The notes under the pieces: model-generated | What the model was told of the DNA's origin: nothing | Database searches by the model: none | What the model saw: only the letters and a program-made list of their open reading frames with translations | Made by a program: the position numbers and the translations under genes | DNA from: Nitrospina sp. | GTDB lineage: Bacteria > Nitrospinota > Nitrospinia > Nitrospinales > JACRGP01 | Assembly (NCBI GenBank): GCA_024648695.1 | Contig: JACAVV010000005.1 | Location: 124,001-188,000, forward strand | Direction of reading: 5' to 3' | DNA length: 64,000 bases | Part shown: positions 45,100 to 54,232 of the stretch, one piece after another | How positions within the stretch are numbered: position 1 is the stretch's first letter | Layout: each line of letters begins with the position of its first letter

Positions 45100-48000
45100 T
45101 CAATTCACTCCACTAAATTGGGGTTGATTTAATGCCCGGGAATCCTGGGCATCGCCCACGAATTCCATTGCGAAACCCGTACTGGTGGCTTGCACCACCA
45201 CTGCTCCCCAAAAATTCAACATCGTGATATCAGGATAGCCGCTGTTTTGAATGGTCTCCGTATTGCTGGCTTTAGCCGCTATGGCGAGTTGACCGTGCTT
45301 GCCTGACGTGGTTCCAACAATAAACTCCGCATTGGGTACGGTGGCCGGATTGATAACCGGGTTATTCGTGCCTACAATGAAAACTCTTCGCGTGCTGTTC
45401 GCTGAAACCGTGAACTCTGCCGCCGGGCCAAAGGGTGCCTGGTCAGACTGGACGGCATTCATTACCAGGCCGACCTCGGAACTGATGTCCTGTAATCCGG
45501 GATGGGTTACGGCAATGAAAGTGTATGTGGCGTTATCGGCCTGCCAATAGGGAGAGATCACCCGGTTCTTTTTAGCCGTCTGGAACGGATCCGGCATCAG
45601 GGTTAAGTCAAGGGCCACGGTTCCCAACTCTTCGCCAGTGCCCTGGTCAGTCACCTTAACCGATGTGCTGTGAATTCCGTTCTCAAGGTTGCCTATGCCC
45701 GCATTAATGACCATGGTGAAGGTTGCCGTTTGGCCAGGATCCAGCGTTACCGGCACCGTATCTGCCTGAACCGGAGCCAGGTCATGCCGAATGGCGACAT
45801 CGAGGGAGACTGGATGATCAGTGATCTGGGGATTGGGATCGACATTGAACCAGGTGCTGATCGGCGTTACACCAAAAATTTTCTGTGCGTCAAAATTATT
45901 CGTGATTGAAAATTTACTTTGTGACTGGTTGCACCGGCCTAGAAAACAGGACGGATTGAACGGCCTTTTGTCGATGGTTATATTGGGGTTATTAATAAAC
46001 CCTATATTGGGTCCGATTTGCACGTCTACCGATCCAGTAGCAAAAGCTAGCATGTCGTTAGTCACATCGACGGAAAGTGTGCAGGTCTGGATGATTCCCG
46101 TGGTGTTATCGGGTGCGGGCCAAAGAGTACTGGGTCCAAACCCTACAAATCCGTTATTGCCGCCACCCCAGGACAGGCAATTCGCGTTCCAGGTGTAACC
46201 CAGAGGTCGACCTGCCGAATCTTCAGCCGTCACGCTTAAAACTACCGGACTGCGTGGATTAACCGTTTCCGGATTTGCTGTAGGACCATTGGTAATTGTA
46301 ATAGTTTGGTCCGCCGGGGTCAGTGTAAAGGTGGTCGTGGCGGAGCGATGGTCCAGTTCAACCTTTACGGTGACATTATGTGTTCCTGCCGTTGGGTTTG
46401 GCCACGTGACTCTGCCCGTTGAAGGATCAACCACCATCCCCGCAGGCCCGGATTCCAAAGTCCAAATAGGGCTACCCCCCTGATCGTTAGCAAGGTAATC
46501 CTCAATCAAAACACCCTCTGGAGAATCCCATGTACCACCTTTTGCCTTCATCTCATTCACGATAGCACTCCAGCAGGCCCTGGTTTTGCAGGGTTTACCG
46601 ACATGGGATTTAATTGCTTCCGTTAAGGCATTGGATGATTTTAAAGTCCACGCACCCTGTCTGACGTTTAAAATGTTTTGTGTGGAATGACAGAAAGTAC
46701 AAAAAGACTCCACCTCGGCCTGTCCGTTTCCAGGGGGCAGGTCGGCTCCGGGAGCAATACCGAGAACAGGAGTGATACTACTGTATGCGAAATGTTCAGA
46801 AAATGTGCTATCAGTCAAACCGAAAACAAGAAGGGCATTCAATACATCAAAACTTTCCGTGGCGATAGCGTCGGATACTTCTAGTGAAAAGCTGGCAGTC
46901 GCCTCCCTGTTATCCTTCACTGCCTTAACTGTAATGCTGTGAGTACCTTCCGTGGGACTGGCCCAGTTTATCACTCCTGTGGTGCTGTCAATTGTCATTT
47001 CTGCTGGACCTGATTCCAGTGACCAGACCGTAGCCGTATCTTTATCGTTGGAGAGGTAATCGACTATCAAAGTGCCCACCTCGGTACTCCAGGTACCACC
47101 ATTGTCGACCATGGCGTCAACTATATCCTGCCAGCAGGTACGCGTTTTACACTTGTCTCCCTGGTTGTGGTTGGGCAAGGCCAGGGTGGTTCCATTGGAG
47201 TGAACCTCAAGAATCTTTTCAGTACCATGACAGGAAGTGCAATTGGTGTTCACTTCGGCCAGTCCATCCCCGGGAGGCAATTCAGTGCCCGTAATGGTGT
47301 CAGCAGAAGGTGTGGCGCTTTGAAATGGAGCGGTTGTGAAAGCGTTTTCGGTAGTATCACTAAAACCCGCAATCACCAGGGTGTCCAATAAATCCGGGTT
47401 CTTGACGACGGGTCGGGTCGCTGTGATCACAAAAGTTTCTGTATCTTCACGATGATCGGTAACGGCTTTAATCGTGACAGAATGAATGCCCGGTTTGGGT
47501 GTGGCCCAACTGACCACTCCGGTAGTACTATCAATGGTCATGCCGTCGGGCCCTGAAACCAGCGACCAAACCGTGGCCGTTCCTTTATCATTGGCCAGAT
47601 AATCAACCATCAATACGCCATCTCCTGCGCTCCAGCTTCCGCCTTCAGCGACCATGTCGTCGATAATATCCTGCCAGCAAGCGCGCGTCATACATTTATC
47701 CCCCAGGGTGTGGTTCGGCAAGGCGCGCGTGGTTCCGTTGGCGTGGACCTCAAGAATCACTTCGCTGACTGTGGGGTCGGGAGCGCTATGACAACTGGCG
47801 CAATTGGATTTTAATTCGGCAAGGCCCGGTCCAGGGGGTAACTCGGTGCCATCAAGCACAATGATAGAGGGGATCAAGCTGGTAAACACCGAGTCAGTAG
47901 TGATCGACACATCGCCCAGGGGGGCAATGAAGACCAAATTCAACAAGTTCGGTTGTACTGAAATCACAGGGCTCACCACAGTCAGACTAAAGCTGGCGGT

Positions 48001-51000
48001 ATCATCCCTGTGATCTTTCACTGCTTTTATGGTGATTTCTTGGGTGCCCACGGTGGGTTCGGGCCAAATCACAACCCCCGTGGAGCTATCGATTATCATG
48101 TCAGCAGGTCCCGATTCGAGCGACCAAATGGTAGCCGTCCCTTTATCGTTGGATAAATAATCAACCATTAAAATTTCATCGCCTGCACTCCAGGATCCCC
48201 CTTCGTTCTCCATATCATCCATAATGTCTTGCCAGCAAGTTCGCGTTGTGCATCTGTCTCCCAGAGTGTGATTCGGCAACGCCCGGTTGGTCCCGTTGTT
48301 ATAAACGTCCAGAATTTTTTCTGCGATGGTGGGAGAGCTATGGCAACTAACGCAATTGGTTGTCAACTCCGCCAGCCCATTTCCACTTGGCAGGTCCAGT
48401 CCGGATGTGGTCGTTGTTTCCGGTTGCTGGCTCAGGAAAGCCAAACCCTGCACTAAAGAATCGTCGGCCATATCGGAGATGGTCAGCGTATCCAGCAAAT
48501 CAAAAGTGATGGGGGTGGTGCTGATTGTTAAATTGACATTACGCGCAATGGTGATGTTATTGGTCGTGTCCTGGAAGGTGATCGAATCTATAAACGGAGA
48601 CTGAGCCGTATCGAGATTTGTCGTCTCACCGCTATTGATGGACGCGGCGATCACCGTATTAGCCCCCGGGGCCAGAGTACCGGAAGTCGAACCAGAGAGC
48701 GTCAACCAGGTTTCATTTTTAGTGACACTGTAATCCAGTGAAGTACCGCCATTATTTGTAAGGGTATAATCCATCGTCAGCGGAAAGTCCCCTCCGGCTA
48801 CTCCAACGGGATCAAAATCTGTAATGGGGCTGACGTCTAAAGAGCCAAGCGAAGCCACTGTCAGGACCACTCCCCGGTTATGACTGACGTTATTGGTGGT
48901 ATCCGTAAAAACGATAACGTCAAAAAATGGAGACGCCCCGGAACTGAGGCTGTTTGCGGTGTTATTGATAGTCACATCAACCGTGGTGGTAGCCCCGGCT
49001 GACAGAGTTCCGGTTCCGTTGTCAGTGACGGTAACCCAACTTTCGGAGTTGGACACGCTGTAATTAATAGAGGTGCCTCCGGTGTTTTCCAGGGTATAGC
49101 TTTTTGAAGCCGGGCTGAATGCCCCCCCTTCGGAGCCCGTCGGTAAAAAATTATCACTGGTGACCGTGAGTACATCCAGGCCTTTGACTTCCAGGTTGAC
49201 GTTGCGGGTAACGATGCTGGCATCATCGGTGTTGGTAAAAGTGATCGTGTCGGAATACGGACCCACCGCCAGGGAATCGGCCTGGCTGTTTATTTCTACC
49301 ATTACCGTTGTGTTGGCATCGGCATTGGTGCTGTTGGTAGTCCAGAAACTGCTGAAAAAACTGCTTTCAAAGCCTTCGTAAAATGGAAACGAGGCCACCG
49401 ACCCGCCCGGTTTCAATTCGATGTCGTCGAAGGCGAACCCCGAGTCAGGTATATGGGCAAAGTCAAATTGTTGAAATTTGATTTGAAAGGCACTGTTAAA
49501 ACTGATTCCCGCGTTGCTGGCGGCGGCATCCAAATCCACGAAAAATTGTTTGTAATTGGTGCTGGTACCATCCAGGCTGGTCAAGCCCTGGATCTTGTGC
49601 CAAGTATTTCCATCTGCACTGATGGCCACCCCGTCACTAGCTTCGGTCCCTGTGAAACTGGCGGACATTACGTCATCACTTTCATTGCCAAATATTTTGT
49701 GAAAAAACGAGAGCACGACATCTTTTTGCCCGGTCAGGTCAATGTTTAAAACTAGTTCATTGATGGCCGAATCCGCAAGACTCGCACTACTGTCCGACAG
49801 GGTGATATGCCGAATGCCGCCATTGGGTGTATTGCCGGTGCCTATCTTGATACTGCCACCATTGGTGCTGTTGGATGCCCAGAAACTGTCGAGGACACCG
49901 GATTCAAAATCCTCCACGAAGGGAAAGGGAGCGACGCTTGCGCCGGGTTTCAATTCAATGTCATCAAAGGCGAAACCATCGGTATTTATTCCGTAGTTAT
50001 CGTATTGTTGAAATTTGATTTGAAACGAGCTGTTGAAACTAATTCCCGCAGTGCTCGCGGCGGCATCCAAATCGACCGTAAACTTTTGGTAACCCGAGGT
50101 GATGCCGTCGACACTGGTCAAGCCCTGAACCTTATGCCAGGTCGTGCCATCTTCGCTGATCGCAACCCCATCAGTGTTTTCCGAACCGGTGAAGGAGGTT
50201 GACATGATGTGGTTTTCGTCTCCAAATTCTTTATGGAAAAATGAAAGTTCCACATCGTTTTGGTTGGAAAGGTCGATCGTTAAAACCAGTTCGTTCAGCG
50301 AGTTGGAGGATGCGTCCACAGAGTCATCCATGGTGATATGATATGTGCCGGTATTGGGAAAATCAGAGTCAGTCACCAGAATCCGGCCTTCATTTGAGGA
50401 GGAAGTTGCCCAATAAGAGGCCAGGAAGCCTCTTTCGAAACCATCGAAAAAAGGAAAGCTCGCAACATCACCCGGCCTGACTTCTATATCGTCAAACGTG
50501 AAGCCATCCGAACTGTCATCGATTCCAAAATCGTCGTATTGCTGGAACTTGATCTTAAAGTTGCTGTTAAAACTGATTCCCGCGGAGGCGGCGGCCTCGT
50601 CCAGATCCACTTCAAATTGTTTATAATCACTGCTGATGTTGGCGCCTGTCAAGTTTTCCACCCGGCTCCAGTTGATACCGTCTTCACTAATAGCCACGCC
50701 GTCGCTGTTTTCGGAGCCAATGAAGGAGGTTGACATTTTATGGTCCTCGTCCACGAATTCCTTATGAAAGAAAGTGAGATCCACATCGCTTTGCCCGGCC
50801 AGGTCGATGTTTAAAATCATTTCGTTCAGTGAAAAAAGTGATCCTCCGACGGAATCGTCCAGAGCGGCGTGAAATTCGCCCCGGTTTGGGAAGTAACTTC
50901 CTGTCACCAGAATCCGGCCTTCATTTTCCGGCGACGAAAGGGTACCTGTGCCATTATCCGTCAGTGTCGTCCAGGCTTCATTTTTGCTAACAGTATAATC

Positions 51001-52113
51001 GAGGGACCCAGTGCCGGTATTAGCCACAAAATAAGTTTGGGAATTAGGGTTGAAAGCTCCGCCCTCCAGTCCGGAGGAATTCAGGTCCGTCGCTGGCGTC
51101 ACTGTAAGAACACCTGCCGCTTTGGCATTTACAGTCAGGGTCGCCTTGCGCGTTTGTGTATCGCTGTTGGTGGTATCGGTGAAGGTGATGGTGTCGGAAT
51201 AGGGTGAAGAGCCCGGACTCAGGCTGTTGGCGTTGGCATTGATACTGGCCGTCACTTGAGTACTTGCTCCAGCCGCCAGGGTTCCTCCGTTATCGTCCAG
51301 GTCCAGCCATGTTTGCGTCTTGGAAACCGAATAGTTGATGGATACGCCACCTACATTCTCCAAAGTGTATATGATTGAAGCAGGGGTGAAGGGTCCGCCT
51401 TCTACTCCTGTTGGATTGTAGTCGGTAACCGGAGTCACCGAAAGCGACCCGGCCAATTCTACAGTCAAGGTCCAGGATTCGGTGTCTTCTCTATGATCAT
51501 TTACTGCTTTAATGGTTATGGTGTGATCACCCACCGTGGGGGTGGTCCAGGTCACAACACCGGTGGCACTGTCGATAGTCATCCCGCTGGGGTTTTCGGT
51601 CAATGACCAGACGGTGGTAGCGGCATCATTGTCGTTGGACAGGTAATCCACCATCAGGGTGCCCTGGCTGGCATTCCAACTTCCGCCAAAGGAATCCATT
51701 TGATCGATTAGATCCTGCCAGCAAGCGCGTTCTTGAGCAATATCGTTCCAATCGCTACATTCTGACGGAGTCGTAAAATAAGTTTCTATCCTGGTTTCGA
51801 CATTGGCGTGGCAATTGATACAACCGCCATTTGCATTGGTCTCCTTTAATTGCGATAAGCCGTTTCCTGCAGGCAAGGGTGGAATATTGCTTAGTGACTC
51901 CGTGCCCAGCGTGGCAGTTGGCGTGGAGCTCGTATAAGTGGAACCTGTGCTGATGGTTTCGTCGCCAATGGCGGTAATGGAAAGATTATCCAAAAGGGTG
52001 GCAAAAGCAGGAGAACTGAAAAGGATAAAAAGCGATACAAGGAGGAAACCCGTTAAAAAAAATTTTGCTTTTTGAGAAAAGATGTTCCATTGGTTTATTA
52101 GCGCAAAAAACAT
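45100..52113 (-). CDS. Giant secreted five-haem cytochrome c / Ig-like / BACON-like protein
   Basis: 2337 residues from ATG 52113, which has GGAGG (52120-52124, complementary strand) 6 bases upstream and a signal peptide ending S-P-A-F-A; the frame extends upstream to 52290 but without these. Five C-x-x-C-H haem sites start at residues 98, 1254, 1438, 1625 and 1805. Each lies in a small cytochrome c module (L-P-P-G-x-G-x-A-E before the haem, C-W-Q-D-I-x-D-x-M after it, x-D-Y-L-S-N-D at the end) joined to a He_PIG/cadherin-like Ig domain (G-x-M-x-I-D-S-x-T-G-V-x-x-W). Between modules 1 and 2 lie several BACON-like domains, one interrupted by three tandem jelly-roll-like units. The C-terminal 153 residues (2185-2337) match the C-terminus of the 54233 product. 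It probably lies at the cell surface and may carry electrons. Not found in any family I can name. Confidence 0.88.
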   Translation of the reverse strand: MFFALINQWNIFSQKAKFFLTGFLLVSLFILFSSPAFATLLDNLSITAIGDETISTGSTYTSSTPTATLGTESLSNIPPLPAGNGLSQLKETNANGGCINCHANVETRIETYFTTPSECSDWNDIAQERACWQDLIDQMDSFGGSWNASQGTLMVDYLSNDNDAATTVWSLTENPSGMTIDSATGVVTWTTPTVGDHTITIKAVNDHREDTESWTLTVELAGSLSVTPVTDYNPTGVEGGPFTPASIIYTLENVGGVSINYSVSKTQTWLDLDDNGGTLAAGASTQVTASINANANSLSPGSSPYSDTITFTDTTNSDTQTRKATLTVNAKAAGVLTVTPATDLNSSGLEGGAFNPNSQTYFVANTGTGSLDYTVSKNEAWTTLTDNGTGTLSSPENEGRILVTGSYFPNRGEFHAALDDSVGGSLFSLNEMILNIDLAGQSDVDLTFFHKEFVDEDHKMSTSFIGSENSDGVAISEDGINWSRVENLTGANISSDYKQFEVDLDEAAASAGISFNSNFKIKFQQYDDFGIDDSSDGFTFDDIEVRPGDVASFPFFDGFERGFLASYWATSSSNEGRILVTDSDFPNTGTYHITMDDSVDASSNSLNELVLTIDLSNQNDVELSFFHKEFGDENHIMSTSFTGSENTDGVAISEDGTTWHKVQGLTSVDGITSGYQKFTVDLDAAASTAGISFNSSFQIKFQQYDNYGINTDGFAFDDIELKPGASVAPFPFVEDFESGVLDSFWASNSTNGGSIKIGTGNTPNGGIRHITLSDSSASLADSAINELVLNIDLTGQKDVVLSFFHKIFGNESDDVMSASFTGTEASDGVAISADGNTWHKIQGLTSLDGTSTNYKQFFVDLDAAASNAGISFNSAFQIKFQQFDFAHIPDSGFAFDDIELKPGGSVASFPFYEGFESSFFSSFWTTNSTNADANTTVMVEINSQADSLAVGPYSDTITFTNTDDASIVTRNVNLEVKGLDVLTVTSDNFLPTGSEGGAFSPASKSYTLENTGGTSINYSVSNSESWVTVTDNGTGTLSAGATTTVDVTINNTANSLSSGASPFFDVIVFTDTTNNVSHNRGVVLTVASLGSLDVSPITDFDPVGVAGGDFPLTMDYTLTNNGGTSLDYSVTKNETWLTLSGSTSGTLAPGANTVIAASINSGETTNLDTAQSPFIDSITFQDTTNNITIARNVNLTISTTPITFDLLDTLTISDMADDSLVQGLAFLSQQPETTTTSGLDLPSGNGLAELTTNCVSCHSSPTIAEKILDVYNNGTNRALPNHTLGDRCTTRTCWQDIMDDMENEGGSWSAGDEILMVDYLSNDKGTATIWSLESGPADMIIDSSTGVVIWPEPTVGTQEITIKAVKDHRDDTASFSLTVVSPVISVQPNLLNLVFIAPLGDVSITTDSVFTSLIPSIIVLDGTELPPGPGLAELKSNCASCHSAPDPTVSEVILEVHANGTTRALPNHTLGDKCMTRACWQDIIDDMVAEGGSWSAGDGVLMVDYLANDKGTATVWSLVSGPDGMTIDSTTGVVSWATPKPGIHSVTIKAVTDHREDTETFVITATRPVVKNPDLLDTLVIAGFSDTTENAFTTAPFQSATPSADTITGTELPPGDGLAEVNTNCTSCHGTEKILEVHSNGTTLALPNHNQGDKCKTRTCWQDIVDAMVDNGGTWSTEVGTLIVDYLSNDKDTATVWSLESGPAEMTIDSTTGVINWASPTEGTHSITVKAVKDNREATASFSLEVSDAIATESFDVLNALLVFGLTDSTFSEHFAYSSITPVLGIAPGADLPPGNGQAEVESFCTFCHSTQNILNVRQGAWTLKSSNALTEAIKSHVGKPCKTRACWSAIVNEMKAKGGTWDSPEGVLIEDYLANDQGGSPIWTLESGPAGMVVDPSTGRVTWPNPTAGTHNVTVKVELDHRSATTTFTLTPADQTITITNGPTANPETVNPRSPVVLSVTAEDSAGRPLGYTWNANCLSWGGGNNGFVGFGPSTLWPAPDNTTGIIQTCTLSVDVTNDMLAFATGSVDVQIGPNIGFINNPNITIDKRPFNPSCFLGRCNQSQSKFSITNNFDAQKIFGVTPISTWFNVDPNPQITDHPVSLDVAIRHDLAPVQADTVPVTLDPGQTATFTMVINAGIGNLENGIHSTSVKVTDQGTGEELGTVALDLTLMPDPFQTAKKNRVISPYWQADNATYTFIAVTHPGLQDISSEVGLVMNAVQSDQAPFGPAAEFTVSANSTRRVFIVGTNNPVINPATVPNAEFIVGTTSGKHGQLAIAAKASNTETIQNSGYPDITMLNFWGAVVVQATSTGFAMEFVGDAQDSRALNQPQFSGVN
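49320..50931 (-). repeat. Three tandem units of about 179 codons inside the giant gene
   Basis: Three similar units encode a segment ending F-P-F-F-D-G-F-E-R-G-F and beginning N-E-G-R-I-L-V-T. Each has I-D-L-x-x-Q-x-D-V-x-L-x-F-F-H-K, G-V-A-I-S-x-D-G and F-x-F-D-D-I-E-L-K-P-G in order. At DNA level, a 24-base stretch containing CCAGAATCCGGCCTTCATTT recurs near 50374 and 50902. The array sits between two halves of a BACON-like domain (T-L-S-S before it, N-T-T-V-M-V-E-I-N after it). Confidence 0.7.
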
Positions 52114-52522
52114 TGTGTTCCTCCATTGGAAGCCCAACGATATTATCCTTTTTGGAATTAAACCTTCAAATTCCTTTAATTTCAAAAGGCGGGAATGTGC
52201 AATCAGACTAATTAGAAACCAGCATCTGGAATATGGGAATATTGTTCTGTCAAAATTATACAGAAATAATTTTCTTAACCTACATCCCAATAGATTAATT
52301 TTTGAAACAGCTTGATTAACCCTTTTAAATCAATGATGAGTTTTGATCCGAAATTAAATTTCGCCAGATAAAATTATCAGAGTTATGAACATCGAGTGGG
52401 AGTCTTAAGTTCTAAAAAATGGATGGGAAGATTTGATGGCGGTGGTGGAATTGGGATATTTTAACATTCAATAGAAAGGGAGCACGCAGGATCAAATTAG
52501 TTAAGCTAATTTAAAAGGGAAA
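52114..52522. other. Leader and intergenic region upstream of the giant gene
   Basis: About 410 AT-rich bases upstream of the giant gene and downstream of the LMF-like gene on the same strand. The promoter of the giant gene should lie here. I see no hairpin terminator or operator I can support. Confidence 0.4.
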
Positions 52523-54133
52523 TTATTGGAGGATTACCATTCCCCGGTCGCTTAGGTACTTTCGTAAATTAGGGTTGTTCAGTGCCAGTGGCGATAACCA
52601 GTTACCCAGGTATTTGCGTTCCCAATAGATGCCTTCGTTACTACCAGGTTCGACCAGGTGATATTCGTAGATGTCGACTTTGATAAATTTTGGCGCGACG
52701 TCGGGAAAAGGGTTCGTGGCGATCAAGGATAAGGTACCGGGGTCGTTCTGAAGCAGTTTCCAGATCATGTGAATCAGCCAGGGCTGGCTATTGGGTTGTG
52801 ACATAGCGGCGAACCAGATCTGCCAATCGACGCGATGATGATAAGGCGATATCCACGGATGCGGCCGGTTGGGGTCGCCAGGCTTGGCTTTGAACTCGTA
52901 AGACTGCCACACGGTATTTTTGTCGATTTTGGCATCGGTGGTGCCTTTAAGGATGAGTTCCTTGCGTACCTTCCCCACGCTTCCGAATGCTCCATAGGTG
53001 TTTACAAGATGAAGTGGATTGAAGGACGTGTTCATCAATTGTCCCTTGGAAACCAGGTTCTGGATCACCGGAAAGCTCAACCAGGCAATCAACAGAACCA
53101 GTGCCCAGGAAAGGCGATTGCGTGATTTGGAAACGACCGTTATACGGCTTTGTGAATCAATCCAGCGCAACATTTTTTTCGGGAGCAGGGCGCGCCAGAA
53201 GGCGTCGTCGAAGCAAGCCAGAGCGGGTAGGATGGTGAGCCAGTTGAGAAACGACAGGTTTCCGCTCAGAATTAAAAATATCTGAAACGTTACCAGCAGA
53301 ACGCCTGCAACATATCGGGCTATACGCGGAAAAAACACAAGAAAGGGCGCGGCCAGTTCGACGAGATGATTCCAGAAGGTTCCGAACTTCAAAGCCCATT
53401 GGGGAAGAAAGTGAAACCACGGTGTAAAAGGATGCGGCAAAGGCTGGGTTTCGAAATGGTAAAACAGGCAAGTCAAATCGCGCCAGCATTCATCGCCGCG
53501 GATTTTGATCAATCCCGCACCCAGGTAAATACGAAACGCCATCCAGCGCAGTAACCAGATCACCTGAATGGGCGGTGGCCTCCTGGGAAAAGGCCGAATT
53601 TCCCAAACAGGGGCCAGAAAGATGGCGAGAAAACCGGTTTCCAACAGCTGAATCTCCCAGCCATAGCCGTACCACCTCTGTCCGATATGGACGAAGGACA
53701 TGTACAGTGCCCACTGTAACGCCAGAATGGGCATATTGGCGAACCCCGCCAGAACTACCAGTGACAAGCTGGCCCCCAGGCAGGCCAGACCAACAATCCA
53801 GTCATCTGAAATCCCCAGCAGGAACAGGGTCGGGCGTTCCATAAATGCGGCTAAAGAGGACCCGTGTCTGGACTCCAGCCAATCGAGATAACGCTCGGCA
53901 GGAAGTATCCCGTTTTCGCCCAGCAGGGGAACGCCTTGATAAACGAGGGTCAAAAATGCGAACAGGTAAACCCATCCCAGCAGGCGCAGAAAAAGGAAGC
54001 GCGTGATCTGGTAGTCGGTTCCCATTTCCGGAATCTTTTCAAGAGCGCTCGAAAAACGGTTGATTTTCGGTACTTCTGCATTCGATGCCACAATGGAATC
54101 CTTCAGGTGGTTTGATGTAAGGTTCAGAGTCAT
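52523..54133 (-). CDS. Lipase maturation factor (LMF1)-like membrane protein
   Basis: 536 residues. A 40-residue polar N-terminus is followed by multiple membrane segments (about 45 to 375) and a soluble C-terminal domain. The stretch G-A-G-L-I-K-I-R-G-D-E-C-W-R-D-L-T-C-L with Y-H-F-E-T-Q-P-L-P is the hallmark of the LMF family. The C-terminal V-W-Q-S-Y-E-F-K, P-W-I-S-P-Y-H-H-R-V-D-W-Q-I-W-F-A-A-M segment is also conserved in it. Vertebrate LMF1 helps lipases fold in the ER. Bacterial members have no established role. It lies between the giant cytochrome gene (same strand, downstream) and the propeller gene (divergent), so a role in maturing secreted proteins is possible but speculative. Confidence 0.88.
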   Translation of the reverse strand: MTLNLTSNHLKDSIVASNAEVPKINRFSSALEKIPEMGTDYQITRFLFLRLLGWVYLFAFLTLVYQGVPLLGENGILPAERYLDWLESRHGSSLAAFMERPTLFLLGISDDWIVGLACLGASLSLVVLAGFANMPILALQWALYMSFVHIGQRWYGYGWEIQLLETGFLAIFLAPVWEIRPFPRRPPPIQVIWLLRWMAFRIYLGAGLIKIRGDECWRDLTCLFYHFETQPLPHPFTPWFHFLPQWALKFGTFWNHLVELAAPFLVFFPRIARYVAGVLLVTFQIFLILSGNLSFLNWLTILPALACFDDAFWRALLPKKMLRWIDSQSRITVVSKSRNRLSWALVLLIAWLSFPVIQNLVSKGQLMNTSFNPLHLVNTYGAFGSVGKVRKELILKGTTDAKIDKNTVWQSYEFKAKPGDPNRPHPWISPYHHRVDWQIWFAAMSQPNSQPWLIHMIWKLLQNDPGTLSLIATNPFPDVAPKFIKVDIYEYHLVEPGSNEGIYWERKYLGNWLSPLALNNPNLRKYLSDRGMVILQ

Positions 54134-54232
54134 CTATGAAAGAGGATGTTTGTCAGAATAACCGATTCTGTAAGTTTCAATGTCGAGTGTAAATCTTTTT
54201 TTAAAACATTAACAAATTATTAAGGTATAATT

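Noticed and set aside
44945-45127. Sixty-codon frame in the long gap, considered as a transposase remnant
   Set aside because: No transposase motif, terminal repeat or neighbouring remnant could be seen.
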